64,000 nucleotides of DNA, from contig NZ_JAUNXI010000005.1 of assembly GCF_030539875.1 (NCBI RefSeq), positions 45,959 to 109,958 on the forward strand, in the 5' to 3' direction. This document shows positions 26,942 through 36,110 of the stretch, in pieces. Under the pieces are notes generated by a model. That model made no database searches. It was not told the origin of the DNA and was given only the letters and a program-made list of their open reading frames with translations. The position numbers and the translations under genes are program-made. The DNA comes from Methanobrevibacter sp. (lineage in GTDB: Archaea; Methanobacteriota; Methanobacteria; Methanobacteriales; Methanobacteriaceae). Position 1 is the stretch's first letter. Each line of letters starts with the position of its first letter.

Positions 26942-28186
26942 TCACTCCGGAGCCACTATTTTTCCTTCAATTGCTGAAGCGGCAGCAACAGCAGCAGAGG
27001 ATAAAAATACTTTCCCGTCAGGACTTCCTTGTCTTCCTTTAAAGTTTCTATTTGATGTTGAAAGGCTTACTTCATCAGGTCCAATAATTCCTGTGTGTCC
27101 TCCAAGACAAGGACCGCAGCACGGAGCGGATACAAGCGCTCCGGATTCAACAAATATTTTAATTAGTCCTTCATCTAAGGCTTTTATATAAACTTCTTTT
27201 GATGCCGGAATAACCAACATTCTAGTGTCTTTAGCTATTTTTTTACCTTTCAATAATTTTGCAGCATCTCTCAGGTCACTTAATCTGCCGTTTGTACAGG
27301 AACCCAAAAATACCTGGTCAATTTCTTGGTCCACTTCACTTATCGGTTTTACATTATCCACGTTGTGAGGGCAAGCTACTTGAGGCTCTAAATCACCCAC
27401 ATCAATATCAATAATATTAAGTGAAGAGGAATCCAAATCAGTTTTAAATATTTCGTAAGGTTTATTAGAACGTTTTTCAACATAATTTATGGTTTTTTCA
27501 TCAGGCTCGACTAAACCGGTTTTTCCGCCCATTTCAATTGCCATGTTGCATAAGACCATTCTATCTGAAACAGTCATTTTTGAGACAGTATCTCCTGCAA
27601 ATTCACATGCTTTGTAAGTTGAGCCATCAGCACCCATTTTACCAATAACATGTAAGATTACATCTTTGGCATAAACATTTTCTTTTAAATCTCCTGTGAT
27701 ATTGAATCTATTTGTTTCAGGCACTTTTAGCCATAATTTGCCTTCAGCAAACACCATTGCCATATCAGTTGATCCAATACCAGTTGAAAATGCTCCCAAT
27801 GCTCCGTGTGTACATGTATGGGAATCTGCACCAACAATCACTTCTCCAGGCACCACATGACCTAATTCCGGTAAGATTTGATGACAGACTCCTGCATTTA
27901 CATCATAAAAATGTTCAATATCATGTTTTTTAACGAATTCTCTCATTATCATATGATTATTTGCTGAGTCAATAGAATCTGCTGGGACTTGATGGTCAAA
28001 TGGTATAACAATTTTTGATGAATCCCAAACTTTTTCAGTACCAATTTTTTCAAAAGATTCAACTGAAAGGGGGCCAGTTAAATCATGGGCCATTGCTACA
28101 TCAATATTTGCTATAACTATGTCGCCAGCTTCTACATTATCATTACCTGAAGCTTTAGCTAGTATTTTTTCTGACATTGTTGGCAT
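26942..28186 (-). CDS. leuC: 3-isopropylmalate dehydratase large subunit
   Basis: 414-residue aconitase-family large subunit that binds a [4Fe-4S] cluster. Cluster ligands are visible in FLGSCTNGR and [38 protein letters not shown] and the N-terminal [10 protein letters not shown] are further family motifs. The ATG at 28186 has AGAGG upstream. First gene of a six-gene minus-strand operon that runs to methanogenesis marker 11. Confidence 0.93.
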   Translation of the reverse strand: MPTMSEKILAKASGNDNVEAGDIVIANIDVAMAHDLTGPLSVESFEKIGTEKVWDSSKIVIPFDHQVPADSIDSANNHMIMREFVKKHDIEHFYDVNAGVCHQILPELGHVVPGEVIVGADSHTCTHGALGAFSTGIGSTDMAMVFAEGKLWLKVPETNRFNITGDLKENVYAKDVILHVIGKMGADGSTYKACEFAGDTVSKMTVSDRMVLCNMAIEMGGKTGLVEPDEKTINYVEKRSNKPYEIFKTDLDSSSLNIIDIDVGDLEPQVACPHNVDNVKPISEVDQEIDQVFLGSCTNGRLSDLRDAAKLLKGKKIAKDTRMLVIPASKEVYIKALDEGLIKIFVESGALVSAPCCGPCLGGHTGIIGPDEVSLSTSNRNFKGRQGSPDGKVFLSSAAVAAASAIEGKIVAPE

Positions 28187-28307
28187 ATTGTAAACCTCTT
28201 ATAATATTAATAATATATAATTCCTAAAATATATAATCGTTACTTTATTTTTTAAAATTTAAGTTTTAATAATATTTTATATAATATGTTAAACAAAAAT
28301 AAGGCAC

Positions 28308-29516
28308 ATGAGCAACTCAATTTTCAATAGATTTAAAAAAAAAGAAACTCCTGTAATTGAGGAAAAACCTCCTATTTGGGAAGATAGGATTTTTTGGATT
28401 TCAACTTTACAAAAAATAGCTTTTCCAGTTTTGAGTAATTTGGCAAACGAGTCTCTTAGGAAAAAAATGCCTAATGAGTCAGCCACTGTTGACGGTAAAA
28501 AATTCACTCACTTTGACGCTTTTGCAAGAGTATTTAATGGAATTGCACCTTGGTTGGAACTTGGTGTTGATGCATCAGAAGAGGGCAAGCTCCGTGAAAA
28601 ATATATTTACATGACCTTGGAAGCTATTTCGAATTCGATTAATCCAAGAAGTAATGATTATATTTTTGTTGTGGAGTCTAAACAATCGTTGGTTGATGTT
28701 GCTTTATTTGCTCAGGGATTGCTCAGAGCTAAAAATCAAATCTGGATTAATTTGCCTGTTAAAGTTCAGGCTAAAATTATTCAGGAACTTAAAAATTCAA
28801 GAATCATCGCTCCTTATGAAAATCACTGGTTATTGTATACTTCCATGATTGAAGCTGCTCTTTTAGAATTCACCGGTGAATGCGATAAGGAACGTTTAGT
28901 TTATGGTGTGCGCAAGTTCAGATATGAATTGTATAGAGGGGATTCAATTTATTCTGATGGTGGAGATTTTGAAGTAGGTTATTATAACAGTCTATTTATT
29001 CATCCTTTACTCAATGATATCTTGACTGTAATGAGAAAATATAACCTTCAGGACGGTGAATTTTTAGACGTACAATTAATGAGGTCTTCCAGATTAGCAT
29101 CTCAACTTGAAAGAGTGATTTCGCCTGAAGGAACTTATCCATTAATTGGAAAATTCTTATCTTACCGTTGCGGCATTTTTCATCTTATGTCACAAGCGGC
29201 TTTACTTCAGTTACTGCCGAAAAACATTAATCCGGCTCAGGTTAGATCTGCTCTTACAAAGGTTTTAAAAACTCAATTTTCCAATAACAATAATTTTGAT
29301 TCTGACGGATGGCTGATTATTGGTATGAATGGTTTACAAACTGATATTTCAGATATTAACACTAATACTGGCACTCTTTATTCATGCTGTGCAATTTTCT
29401 TACCTTTAGGTTTGAATATGGATGATACTTTTTGGAAAGCACCTTTTGCACAATGGAGCAGTCTTAAAGCATGGAATGGGGATTCAATCCCTCAAGACCA
29501 ATCTATTAATTTTTAG
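28308..29516 (+). CDS. DUF2264 family protein
   Basis: 402 residues assigned to DUF2264 by pattern: DRIFWISTLQKIAFPVLSNLA, HFDAFARVFNGIAPWLELG, NHWLLYTSMIEAALLEF, YSDGGDFEVGYYNSLFIHP and GCGIFHLMSQAAL-like segments. The family probably adopts an alpha-alpha barrel like some polysaccharide-acting enzymes; no activity is established. It has no signal peptide. It is transcribed away from leuC and its stop overlaps that of wecC by four bases. It sits at the edge of the surface polysaccharide region. Confidence 0.85.
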   Translation: MSNSIFNRFKKKETPVIEEKPPIWEDRIFWISTLQKIAFPVLSNLANESLRKKMPNESATVDGKKFTHFDAFARVFNGIAPWLELGVDASEEGKLREKYIYMTLEAISNSINPRSNDYIFVVESKQSLVDVALFAQGLLRAKNQIWINLPVKVQAKIIQELKNSRIIAPYENHWLLYTSMIEAALLEFTGECDKERLVYGVRKFRYELYRGDSIYSDGGDFEVGYYNSLFIHPLLNDILTVMRKYNLQDGEFLDVQLMRSSRLASQLERVISPEGTYPLIGKFLSYRCGIFHLMSQAALLQLLPKNINPAQVRSALTKVLKTQFSNNNNFDSDGWLIIGMNGLQTDISDINTNTGTLYSCCAIFLPLGLNMDDTFWKAPFAQWSSLKAWNGDSIPQDQSINF

Positions 29517-30751
29517 TTTAGTTCATATAGGTTCCCGTAATTATATAATTTAATTTCATCTGGAACTTCACTTATTATATTTTTTGTATCAAATATTATT
29601 GGATCTTTCACACAATTTTTAATTAAATCATAGTCCAAATGCTTGAATTCGTTATGGTCACAAAGAACCAGAATCAAATCAGCATCTTTAATAGCTTCAT
29701 CAAAACTTAAAAAATCAGGGTTTTTGATGTGAGGGTCATGAATGGCAATCTCATAATCTCCGTTTAATTTGTCTATTATATTATAAGCAGGACTTTCCCT
29801 ATCGTCATCTGTATTTCCTTTATAGGAAACGCCAAGTATAGCTATTTTACCTTTTTTTATGATTTTTTTAACATTTTCACAGACGAAATCAGGCATTGAA
29901 TTATTTGTATCTCTTGCCAGCTTAATAATCTTGGCAGTTTCTGGAGATTTTGCATATATGAAATACGGATCAATAGCAAGACAATGTCCTCCAACACCAG
30001 GTCCCGGTGAATGGAGATTAACTCTTGGGTGTTTATTTGCCATTTTGATAACATCAAGTGCATTAACGCCTATTTTAGCACAAATTTTAGTAAGTTCATT
30101 TGCAAGTGCAATGTTTACATCTCTAAAGGTATTCTCCATGCATTTTGATAGTTCTGCAGTTTTTGCTTCAGTAAGTATTAATTCTCCTTCAACAAACTGC
30201 CCGTAAACTTCACTTGCTTTTTTAGCACATTCAAGTGTAACACCACCAACAATGCGGTCGTTATGAATTAATTCGTCAATGATTTTTCCGGGAAGGACTC
30301 TTTCAGGACAATGTGCAAGATATAAGTCTTCACCAACGGTGAAACCGGCATTTTCAAATATTGGTTTTATAGTTTCATCAGTTGACATAGGAGCAATGGT
30401 GGATTCAATAATGACAACATTTCCTTTTTCTAAATAAGGCAATATTGATTTGCATGCATTAATGACATAGCTTAAATCGCAACTGTAATTTTCAACAATA
30501 TATGGTGTCGGTACAGTTATGATAAAAGCATCTGCTTTATGTGGAGTTAAACTAGCAATATAACTCTTGTTTTCTATTGCATTTTTAATTAGGTCTTTTA
30601 TTCCCGGTTCTTCAATGTGAATGATACCATTGTTTAAGTTGTTAATCATTTCTTCTGAAACATCTACTCCAACCACTTCACAGTGACTCCTTGAGAAAAG
30701 TGCGGCGGTTGGAAGTCCAATATAACCTTGACCTATAATACATACTTTCAT
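29513..30751 (-). CDS. wecC: UDP-N-acetyl-D-mannosaminuronate dehydrogenase (UDP-sugar dehydrogenase)
   Basis: 412 residues; oxidises a UDP-N-acetylhexosamine to the uronic acid using NAD. GQGYIGLPTAALFSRSHCEVVGVDV is the NAD fold, ITVPTPYI and GGHCLAIDPYF (catalytic Cys) the active site, and ILGVSYKGNTDDDRESPA the UDP-binding domain. The epimerase partner WecB is not in the window. It is divergent from rfbD and probably supplies a uronic acid for the cell-surface glycan. Confidence 0.88.
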   Translation of the reverse strand: MKVCIIGQGYIGLPTAALFSRSHCEVVGVDVSEEMINNLNNGIIHIEEPGIKDLIKNAIENKSYIASLTPHKADAFIITVPTPYIVENYSCDLSYVINACKSILPYLEKGNVVIIESTIAPMSTDETIKPIFENAGFTVGEDLYLAHCPERVLPGKIIDELIHNDRIVGGVTLECAKKASEVYGQFVEGELILTEAKTAELSKCMENTFRDVNIALANELTKICAKIGVNALDVIKMANKHPRVNLHSPGPGVGGHCLAIDPYFIYAKSPETAKIIKLARDTNNSMPDFVCENVKKIIKKGKIAILGVSYKGNTDDDRESPAYNIIDKLNGDYEIAIHDPHIKNPDFLSFDEAIKDADLILVLCDHNEFKHLDYDLIKNCVKDPIIFDTKNIISEVPDEIKLYNYGNLYELN

Positions 30752-30826
30752 AATTTTAGCTCCATTGTTTTAAATATTAAGTATAATATATATAAAAACT
30801 ATATATTAAAGTTTTTAAGTGATTGT

Positions 30827-31666
30827 ATGAGAATTTTAATAGCTGGTTCTAACGGAATGTTGGGCAATGATTTAAAAGAAGTTTTACAGGATAAACATGA
30901 ATTAATACTTACAACTTCAAAAACAATGGATATTACAAATAAAAATCATACAATAGATTTTATTTCTAATGAAAAGCCGGATATTGTTATTAATTCAGCT
31001 GCATATACTGATGTTGATGGCTGTGAAGAAAATCAGGATGTTGCATATGCAGTAAACGGAAAAGGGGTTAAAAATCTCGCTCTTGCTTGTAGAGCGGTTG
31101 ACTGTCCTCTTGTCCATATAAGCACTGACTACATCTTCAATGGTAAAAATGATAGGCCATGGGTCGAAAATGATGAAGCCGATCCGATTAGTGTTTATGG
31201 CAAAAGTAAACTTAAAGGAGAGGAAGCTATTTTAGAAATCCTTGACAAGTTCTTTATTGTAAGGACTGCATGGTTATACGGTGTTAATGGCCGAAATTTC
31301 CCAAAAACAATGCTTGAACTTGCAGAAAACCATTCTGAAATCACTGTTGTTTATGATGAGATTGGAACTCCCACATATGCCATGGATTTGGCTAATGCCA
31401 TTAGCCAATTAATTGAAACCGATTTTTATGGCATCTATCATATTACCAATTCCGGAAGTTGTTCATGGTGCGAATTTGCAAGATATATTTTTGAAGTTGC
31501 TAATGTTGATGTTAATGTGATTCCAGTTACAGCATCTGAATTTGCCCGTGCCGCTCCGCGTCCAAGTTATTCTGTTTTAAAAAATAAAACTTGGGTTGAA
31601 AATGGATTCAAACCACTTAGAAGTTACAAAGATGCAATCAGTGAATACATAGGACTGATCAAATGA
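30827..31666 (+). CDS. rfbD: dTDP-4-dehydrorhamnose reductase
   Basis: Last step of dTDP-L-rhamnose synthesis. About 279 residues from ATG 30827; the in-frame codons upstream are low-complexity and lie in the promoter region. Motifs: ILIAGSNGMLGNDL (NADPH fold), VINSAAYTDVDGCE, STDYIFNG and the catalytic YGKSKLKGE. It is separated from rfbA by about 160 bp that may contain a gene remnant. Confidence 0.92.
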   Translation: MRILIAGSNGMLGNDLKEVLQDKHELILTTSKTMDITNKNHTIDFISNEKPDIVINSAAYTDVDGCEENQDVAYAVNGKGVKNLALACRAVDCPLVHISTDYIFNGKNDRPWVENDEADPISVYGKSKLKGEEAILEILDKFFIVRTAWLYGVNGRNFPKTMLELAENHSEITVVYDEIGTPTYAMDLANAISQLIETDFYGIYHITNSGSCSWCEFARYIFEVANVDVNVIPVTASEFARAAPRPSYSVLKNKTWVENGFKPLRSYKDAISEYIGLIK

Positions 31667-31667
31667 A

Positions 31668-31772
31668 TTAATTTTGAATATGCATTGCTTTGTTGGGTAT
31701 TGTGCCACAGGGGCAGATTTTTTGATTTTCTACATGGAGTAATAATTCAGGTAATGCTGTGAAAATGAATTT
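31668..31772 (-). pseudogene. Possible gene remnant with CPCG motif
   Basis: A 34-codon open stretch without start codon on the minus strand between rfbD and rfbA, encoding LPELLLHVENQKICPCG and then TIPNKAMHIQN. The composition is protein-like and a Cys-Pro-Cys-Gly motif is present, which hints at a degraded C-terminus of a larger gene. The plus strand also has a short open frame here, so this is weak. Confidence 0.2.
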
Positions 31773-31829
31773 TTAAAATTTAAGATATTATATTAATTAT
31801 AAAAAATAATATTAATTTAAGTGATAATT

Positions 31830-32696
31830 ATGAAAGGTATAGTGCTTGCAGGTGGTTCTGGAACTCGTCTTTATCCTATTACAAAAGCCGTTTCAAAACA
31901 GTTATTGCCGTTATATGACAAACCGATGATTTACTACCCTATTTCTGTTTTAATGCTTGCCGGAATTAAAGAAATATTAATTATCTCAACTCCTAGAGAT
32001 TTGCCTATGTACAGGGATCTTTTAGGCGATGGGACAAGCTTAGGAATTAAATTTTCGTATGCTGTTCAGGAAAATCCTAACGGTCTTGCAGAAGCGTTTA
32101 TTATTGGTCAGGATTTTATTGGTGGGGATAATGTTGCATTAATTTTAGGAGATAATGTATTTCATGGTCACAGATTCACCGAAATTCTTGAAAAAGCAAC
32201 TAATTTAAAAGAAGGTGCATTAATTTTTGGTTATTATACAAATAACCCTGAAGCATTTGGTGTTGTTGAATTTGATGAGGATGGAAATGTAATGTCCATT
32301 GAAGAAAAACCGGATAATCCTAAATCAAACTACATTGTTCCAGGTCTTTATTTCTATGATAATGATGTAATTGAAATAGCTAAAAATGTAGATCCATCTT
32401 CAAGAGGTGAAGTTGAAATTACTTCTGTTAATGAGGAGTATCTCAAACGCGGTAAACTTAAGGTCGAGCTTTTAGGAAGAGGTATGGCCTGGCTTGATAC
32501 AGGAACTCATGAAGGGCTTTTAGAAGCAGCTAATTTCATCGAAACTATCCAAAAAAGGCAAAGTTTGTATATTGCGTGTCTTGAAGAAATTGCATTTCTT
32601 AAAGGATATATAACTAAAGAACAGTTGTTAAAAACTGCTCATGAACTTAAAAAAACTGATTATGGGCAGTATTTATTTAATTTAGCTAAAAAGTGA
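31830..32696 (+). CDS. rfbA: Glucose-1-phosphate thymidylyltransferase
   Basis: First enzyme of dTDP-rhamnose synthesis, making dTDP-glucose. 288 residues from ATG 31830. The nucleotide-binding [48 protein letters not shown] and [13 protein letters not shown] are diagnostic. It begins a tight rfbA-rfbC-rfbB run with four bases to rfbC. Confidence 0.96.
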   Translation: MKGIVLAGGSGTRLYPITKAVSKQLLPLYDKPMIYYPISVLMLAGIKEILIISTPRDLPMYRDLLGDGTSLGIKFSYAVQENPNGLAEAFIIGQDFIGGDNVALILGDNVFHGHRFTEILEKATNLKEGALIFGYYTNNPEAFGVVEFDEDGNVMSIEEKPDNPKSNYIVPGLYFYDNDVIEIAKNVDPSSRGEVEITSVNEEYLKRGKLKVELLGRGMAWLDTGTHEGLLEAANFIETIQKRQSLYIACLEEIAFLKGYITKEQLLKTAHELKKTDYGQYLFNLAKK

Positions 32697-32700
32697 TTAT

Positions 32701-33261
32701 ATGGCAAAGTTTGAATTTGCAAAAACAGATATTGAAGGCATATTTGTAGTTCAACCTACTGTTTTTGAAGATAACAGAGGATATTTCATGGAAACATATC
32801 ATGAAAAGGAGTTTAAAGATGCGGGATATGATTTAACTTTTGTTCAGGATAATCAAGCAAAATCAACAAAAGGAGTCCTTAGGGGCTTACATTTGCAAGT
32901 TAATTATCCGCAAGGCAAATTGGTTCGTGTTATTAAGGGAGAAGTATTTGATGTTGCTGTTGATTTAAGAGCTAATTCTCCTACTTACGGCAAATGGTTC
33001 GGCACTATTTTATCTGAAGAAAATAAAAAACAGTTATTCATCCCTCCAAAATTTGCTCACGGTTATCTGGTATTGTCTGATGAAGCGGAATTTGTTTATA
33101 AATGCACAGAATTTTATAATAGTGAAGATGAAAGTGGGATTAAATGGAATGATGAGGATATATCTATTGACTGGCCATTGGATGATGTTGAAGAGGTAAT
33201 TTTGTCAGATAAAGATAAAAAATGGCCTAGTTTTAAGGATTCTCAAATTAAATATGAGTGA
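32701..33261 (+). CDS. rfbC: dTDP-4-dehydrorhamnose 3,5-epimerase
   Basis: 186-residue cupin-fold epimerase. Family motifs are DNRGYFMETYHEKEF, FVQDNQAKSTKGVLRGLHLQ with the catalytic His, KLVRVIKGEVFDVAVDLR, and FAHGYLVLSDEAEFVYKCT. It lies between rfbA and rfbB, and its end meets the start of rfbB. Confidence 0.96.
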   Translation: MAKFEFAKTDIEGIFVVQPTVFEDNRGYFMETYHEKEFKDAGYDLTFVQDNQAKSTKGVLRGLHLQVNYPQGKLVRVIKGEVFDVAVDLRANSPTYGKWFGTILSEENKKQLFIPPKFAHGYLVLSDEAEFVYKCTEFYNSEDESGIKWNDEDISIDWPLDDVEEVILSDKDKKWPSFKDSQIKYE

Positions 33262-33265
33262 TAAT

Positions 33266-34273
33266 ATGTCAAAAATAATTGTTACCGGCGGAGCAGGATT
33301 TATTGGAAGTAATTTTGTAAAGTATATGGTTAATAAATACTCAGAATATGAGATTATTAACTTGGATGATTTAACTTACTGCGGAAATCTTGAAAACTTG
33401 AAAGATATTGAAAATATGGAAAATTATTCATTTGTTAAAGGCAACATTAGAAATAAAGACATTGTTGACGACTTGGTAAGGCAATGTGATTATGTTATCA
33501 ATTTTGCTGCTGAAAGTCATGTTGATAGAAGTATTTCTGATCCTGAAATCTTTATTAAGTCAAATGTTTTAGGAACTCAGGTATTATTGAATGCCGCTAA
33601 AAAATACGGTGTTGAAAAATATATCCAGATTTCAACTGATGAAGTTTACGGCACTTTGGGAAAAACAGGATATTTTACTGAAAACACTCCATTACAACCT
33701 AATAGTCCATATTCAGCTTCAAAAGCAGGAGGAGATTTAATCACTCGTGCTTACAGTGAAACTTTTGATTTGCCAATTAATATAACTCGTTGTTCTAATA
33801 ATTATGGGCCTTATCAGTTCCCTGAAAAATTAATTCCTCTAATGATTTCCAATGCGTTGGAAAACAAAAAATTGCCGATTTACGGTGACGGTAAAAACGT
33901 TCGTGATTGGCTGCATGTTTATGACCACTGCCAAGCTATTGATTTGGTATTGCATGATGGAAAACTGGGTGAAGTTTATAATATCGGAGGAAATAATGAA
34001 AAAGAAAACATAGAAATTGTTAAACTGATATTGAATCAATTAGATAAGGATGAATCATTAATTGAATTTGTAAGTGATAGATTAGGTCATGACAGGCGTT
34101 ATGCCATTGATTCAACTAAAATCCAAAATGATTTGGGATGGGCTCCTGAATATAGTTTTGAAGTGGGCATAAAAGAAACAATTCAATGGTATTTGGATAA
34201 TCAGAATTGGATTAATAATGTTAAAAGCGGCGAATATCAGGAATATTATAAGAAAATGTATTTGGATAGATAG
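33266..34273 (+). CDS. rfbB: dTDP-glucose 4,6-dehydratase
   Basis: 335-residue short-chain dehydrogenase that converts dTDP-glucose to the 4-keto-6-deoxy sugar. IIVTGGAGFIGSNFVKYM is the NAD fold, STDEVYGTLG carries the catalytic Asp/Glu, and YSASKAGGDLI the Tyr-Lys pair. Start placed at ATG 33266; ATG 33254 in frame lies inside the end of rfbC. An origin-type box lies 6 bases after its stop. Confidence 0.95.
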   Translation: MSKIIVTGGAGFIGSNFVKYMVNKYSEYEIINLDDLTYCGNLENLKDIENMENYSFVKGNIRNKDIVDDLVRQCDYVINFAAESHVDRSISDPEIFIKSNVLGTQVLLNAAKKYGVEKYIQISTDEVYGTLGKTGYFTENTPLQPNSPYSASKAGGDLITRAYSETFDLPINITRCSNNYGPYQFPEKLIPLMISNALENKKLPIYGDGKNVRDWLHVYDHCQAIDLVLHDGKLGEVYNIGGNNEKENIEIVKLILNQLDKDESLIEFVSDRLGHDRRYAIDSTKIQNDLGWAPEYSFEVGIKETIQWYLDNQNWINNVKSGEYQEYYKKMYLDR

Positions 34274-34279
34274 TTAGTT

Positions 34280-34300
34280 TTACACTTGAAATACACCTCT
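34280..34300 (-). repeat. Isolated origin-recognition-box copy
   Basis: TTACACTTGAAA (34280-34291) followed by TACACCTCT to 34300, differing by one base over 21 from the origin box at 2470-2490, and with a T-rich tract after it. It is intergenic, just behind rfbB and about 32 kb from the origin. Confidence 0.6.
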
Positions 34301-34455
34301 ATTTTTTCACTTTTTTCGCATTTTTTTATTTTTAAATTTTTAAATTAGTATTTTGTTTTTAATTTTAAGATAATTTTATATAGTATAATTCTTTAAAACT
34401 GATAAATAGGATATGGATAAAATTTACTTTATTTAATTCGGGAAGTGGTGATTTT

Positions 34456-34722
34456 ATGTTAGAACAATTTTTACCTCTCATGGGGTTAATTATTTTTGGC
34501 AATATTGAAAATTTAATCTTATCATCTCAGGGTGTGGTAGCTGGTGTAAATCCTATTAAATTAGGAATAGCAAGTATTATATGTGTAATTATATGGTTAT
34601 TAATCGGTACATTTGGAACACAATTGTTAATCGAATATTCTGCATTTATTGAGTTTATTGGCGGTTTAGCTATTTTCATATTAGGTCTTCAAGCAATGAT
34701 TGAATCAGTAAGGGGTGTCTAG
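34456..34722 (+). CDS. Small membrane protein, first of a paralogous pair
   Basis: 88 residues with about three hydrophobic segments. The sequence FGNIENLILSSQGV near residue 15 and GGLAIFILGLQAM near the end are nearly repeated in the next gene. The ends IGGLAIFILGL resemble half-repeats of LysE/TerC-type transporters, but this is only a resemblance. TATA-like TTTTATATAGTA at about 34374 and GGGAAGTGGTG before the ATG support expression. Function not known. Confidence 0.7.
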   Translation: MLEQFLPLMGLIIFGNIENLILSSQGVVAGVNPIKLGIASIICVIIWLLIGTFGTQLLIEYSAFIEFIGGLAIFILGLQAMIESVRGV

Positions 34723-34723
34723 T

Positions 34724-35002
34724 GTGGATAAGGATTTAAAACCCTTCTTGTCATTAATTATTTTTGGAAACATTGAAAACTTAATTTTGGCTGCACAAGG
34801 TGTTTCTGCACATGTTGATCCGGTCGGTCTTTCTATTTTAAGTTTAATTGCTGTTGTTATTTGGTTTTTAATTGGAACATTCGGTACTAAAGTAGCAATG
34901 AAATATGCACGTTATATTAATTTCGTCGGAGGTCTTGCTATTTTCATATTGGGTCTTCAAGCAATGGTACAGTCAGTGCCGGGTATGTTATCATTCATGT
35001 AA
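34724..35002 (+). CDS. Small membrane protein, second of a paralogous pair
   Basis: 92 residues, clearly homologous to the previous gene: LIIFGNIENLILAAQGVSA, VIWFLIGTFGTKVA and GGLAIFILGLQAMVQSV align without gaps. Start chosen at GTG 34724, preceded by AGGGGTG; GTG 34715 overlaps the previous stop. The two probably form a heteromeric complex, each supplying half of a pore or transporter (inference). It lies just ahead of the glycan transferase genes. Confidence 0.7.
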   Translation: MDKDLKPFLSLIIFGNIENLILAAQGVSAHVDPVGLSILSLIAVVIWFLIGTFGTKVAMKYARYINFVGGLAIFILGLQAMVQSVPGMLSFM

Positions 35003-35020
35003 TCATTAAAATAGTTTAAT

Positions 35021-36106
35021 ATGAAATATATAAAGCATAAAATATATGGTATTTTATTTAAATTATTTAAAAATACATATATTGAAGAAAACAGAGTTTC
35101 CTTCATTGTTGATTCAAAAGAATCTTTTAAAGGTAATTTGGATTATATTAAAAAAGAATTTGAAAAAAGAGGAAACTTTGATTTTTACTATTTTTACAAG
35201 GATCAGCTTTCTATCGGTGGCTTTAAGAAGTTATCCAGTTCCAAATTCATATTTTTAAATGATAATTTTTTTCCGCTAGCATTTATGAAATTTAATCCTA
35301 GAACTACAGTAGTCCAATTGTGGCATGCTCCTGGGGCTTCTAAGAAATTCGGAGGATCAGTTGATTTTGAAAGTAGGGATATTCTTAAGAAAATTTCTAA
35401 TAATACAGATTATTTAATTGTAACTTCAAACAACGTTAAAGATTATTACAGTGAAGCTTTTCAGATATCTAAAGATAAAATTAAGCCACTTGGACTTCCC
35501 CGTATGGATTACTATTTTGAAAATCATGATTTGAACAAGTTAAAATCAGATTTTTGCACTGAACATAATATTTCCCCAAATAAAAAGATTGTTCTTTATG
35601 CTCCGACTTTTAGAGATGAAGAACAATTCAATAATGTTTTTAACTATTTGGATATTGAGGAGTTCAATAAAAGATTAGGAGATGAATTTGTTTTAGCTTT
35701 AAGACTTCATCCAAAGATTAAAAATTTTTATAAAGACGATATTTTATCCAATGGGCAGTACATTGATGTAAGCAATTATGAAAATGAGCAAAAGCTGATG
35801 CTGATTAGTGACATGCTAATAACCGATTATTCTTCCATAATGATAGAATTTGTCACATTAAATAAGCCGGTAGCATTTTTCACATATGATTTGGATAGCT
35901 ATTTGGACAATGAACGTGGATTTTATTATGATTTTAAAAATACTGTTCCAGGACCAATTGTTCGCACTTCTAGCGATTTAATTGATGTAATTAAAAATAA
36001 TGAATTTGATGAAAACAGAATTTCCGAATTTCTTAAAACCCAATTTGATGTAATGGATGGCAAATCATCTGAAAGAATTGTCGATTTTCTATTAAATAAT
36101 GGTTGA
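35021..36106 (+). CDS. CDP-glycerol glycerophosphotransferase family (TagB/TagF-like)
   Basis: 361 residues of the family that polymerises or primes glycerol or ribitol phosphate in teichoic acids. Motifs: VVQLWHAPGASKKFG (about 98-112), the nucleotide site VLYAPTFRDEEQFN, and MLITDYSSIMIEFVTLNKPVAFF near 270. In a methanogen it likely transfers a polyol phosphate or related group to a surface glycan. The start of the next gene lies five bases after its stop. Confidence 0.87.
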   Translation: MKYIKHKIYGILFKLFKNTYIEENRVSFIVDSKESFKGNLDYIKKEFEKRGNFDFYYFYKDQLSIGGFKKLSSSKFIFLNDNFFPLAFMKFNPRTTVVQLWHAPGASKKFGGSVDFESRDILKKISNNTDYLIVTSNNVKDYYSEAFQISKDKIKPLGLPRMDYYFENHDLNKLKSDFCTEHNISPNKKIVLYAPTFRDEEQFNNVFNYLDIEEFNKRLGDEFVLALRLHPKIKNFYKDDILSNGQYIDVSNYENEQKLMLISDMLITDYSSIMIEFVTLNKPVAFFTYDLDSYLDNERGFYYDFKNTVPGPIVRTSSDLIDVIKNNEFDENRISEFLKTQFDVMDGKSSERIVDFLLNNG

Positions 36107-36110
36107 TAAA

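Noticed and set aside
30222..30240. Origin-box-like ATTCAAGTGTAA in wecC
   Set aside because: Only the 11-base core matches, the purine flank is absent, and the site is coding; chance matches of this size are expected in AT-rich DNA.
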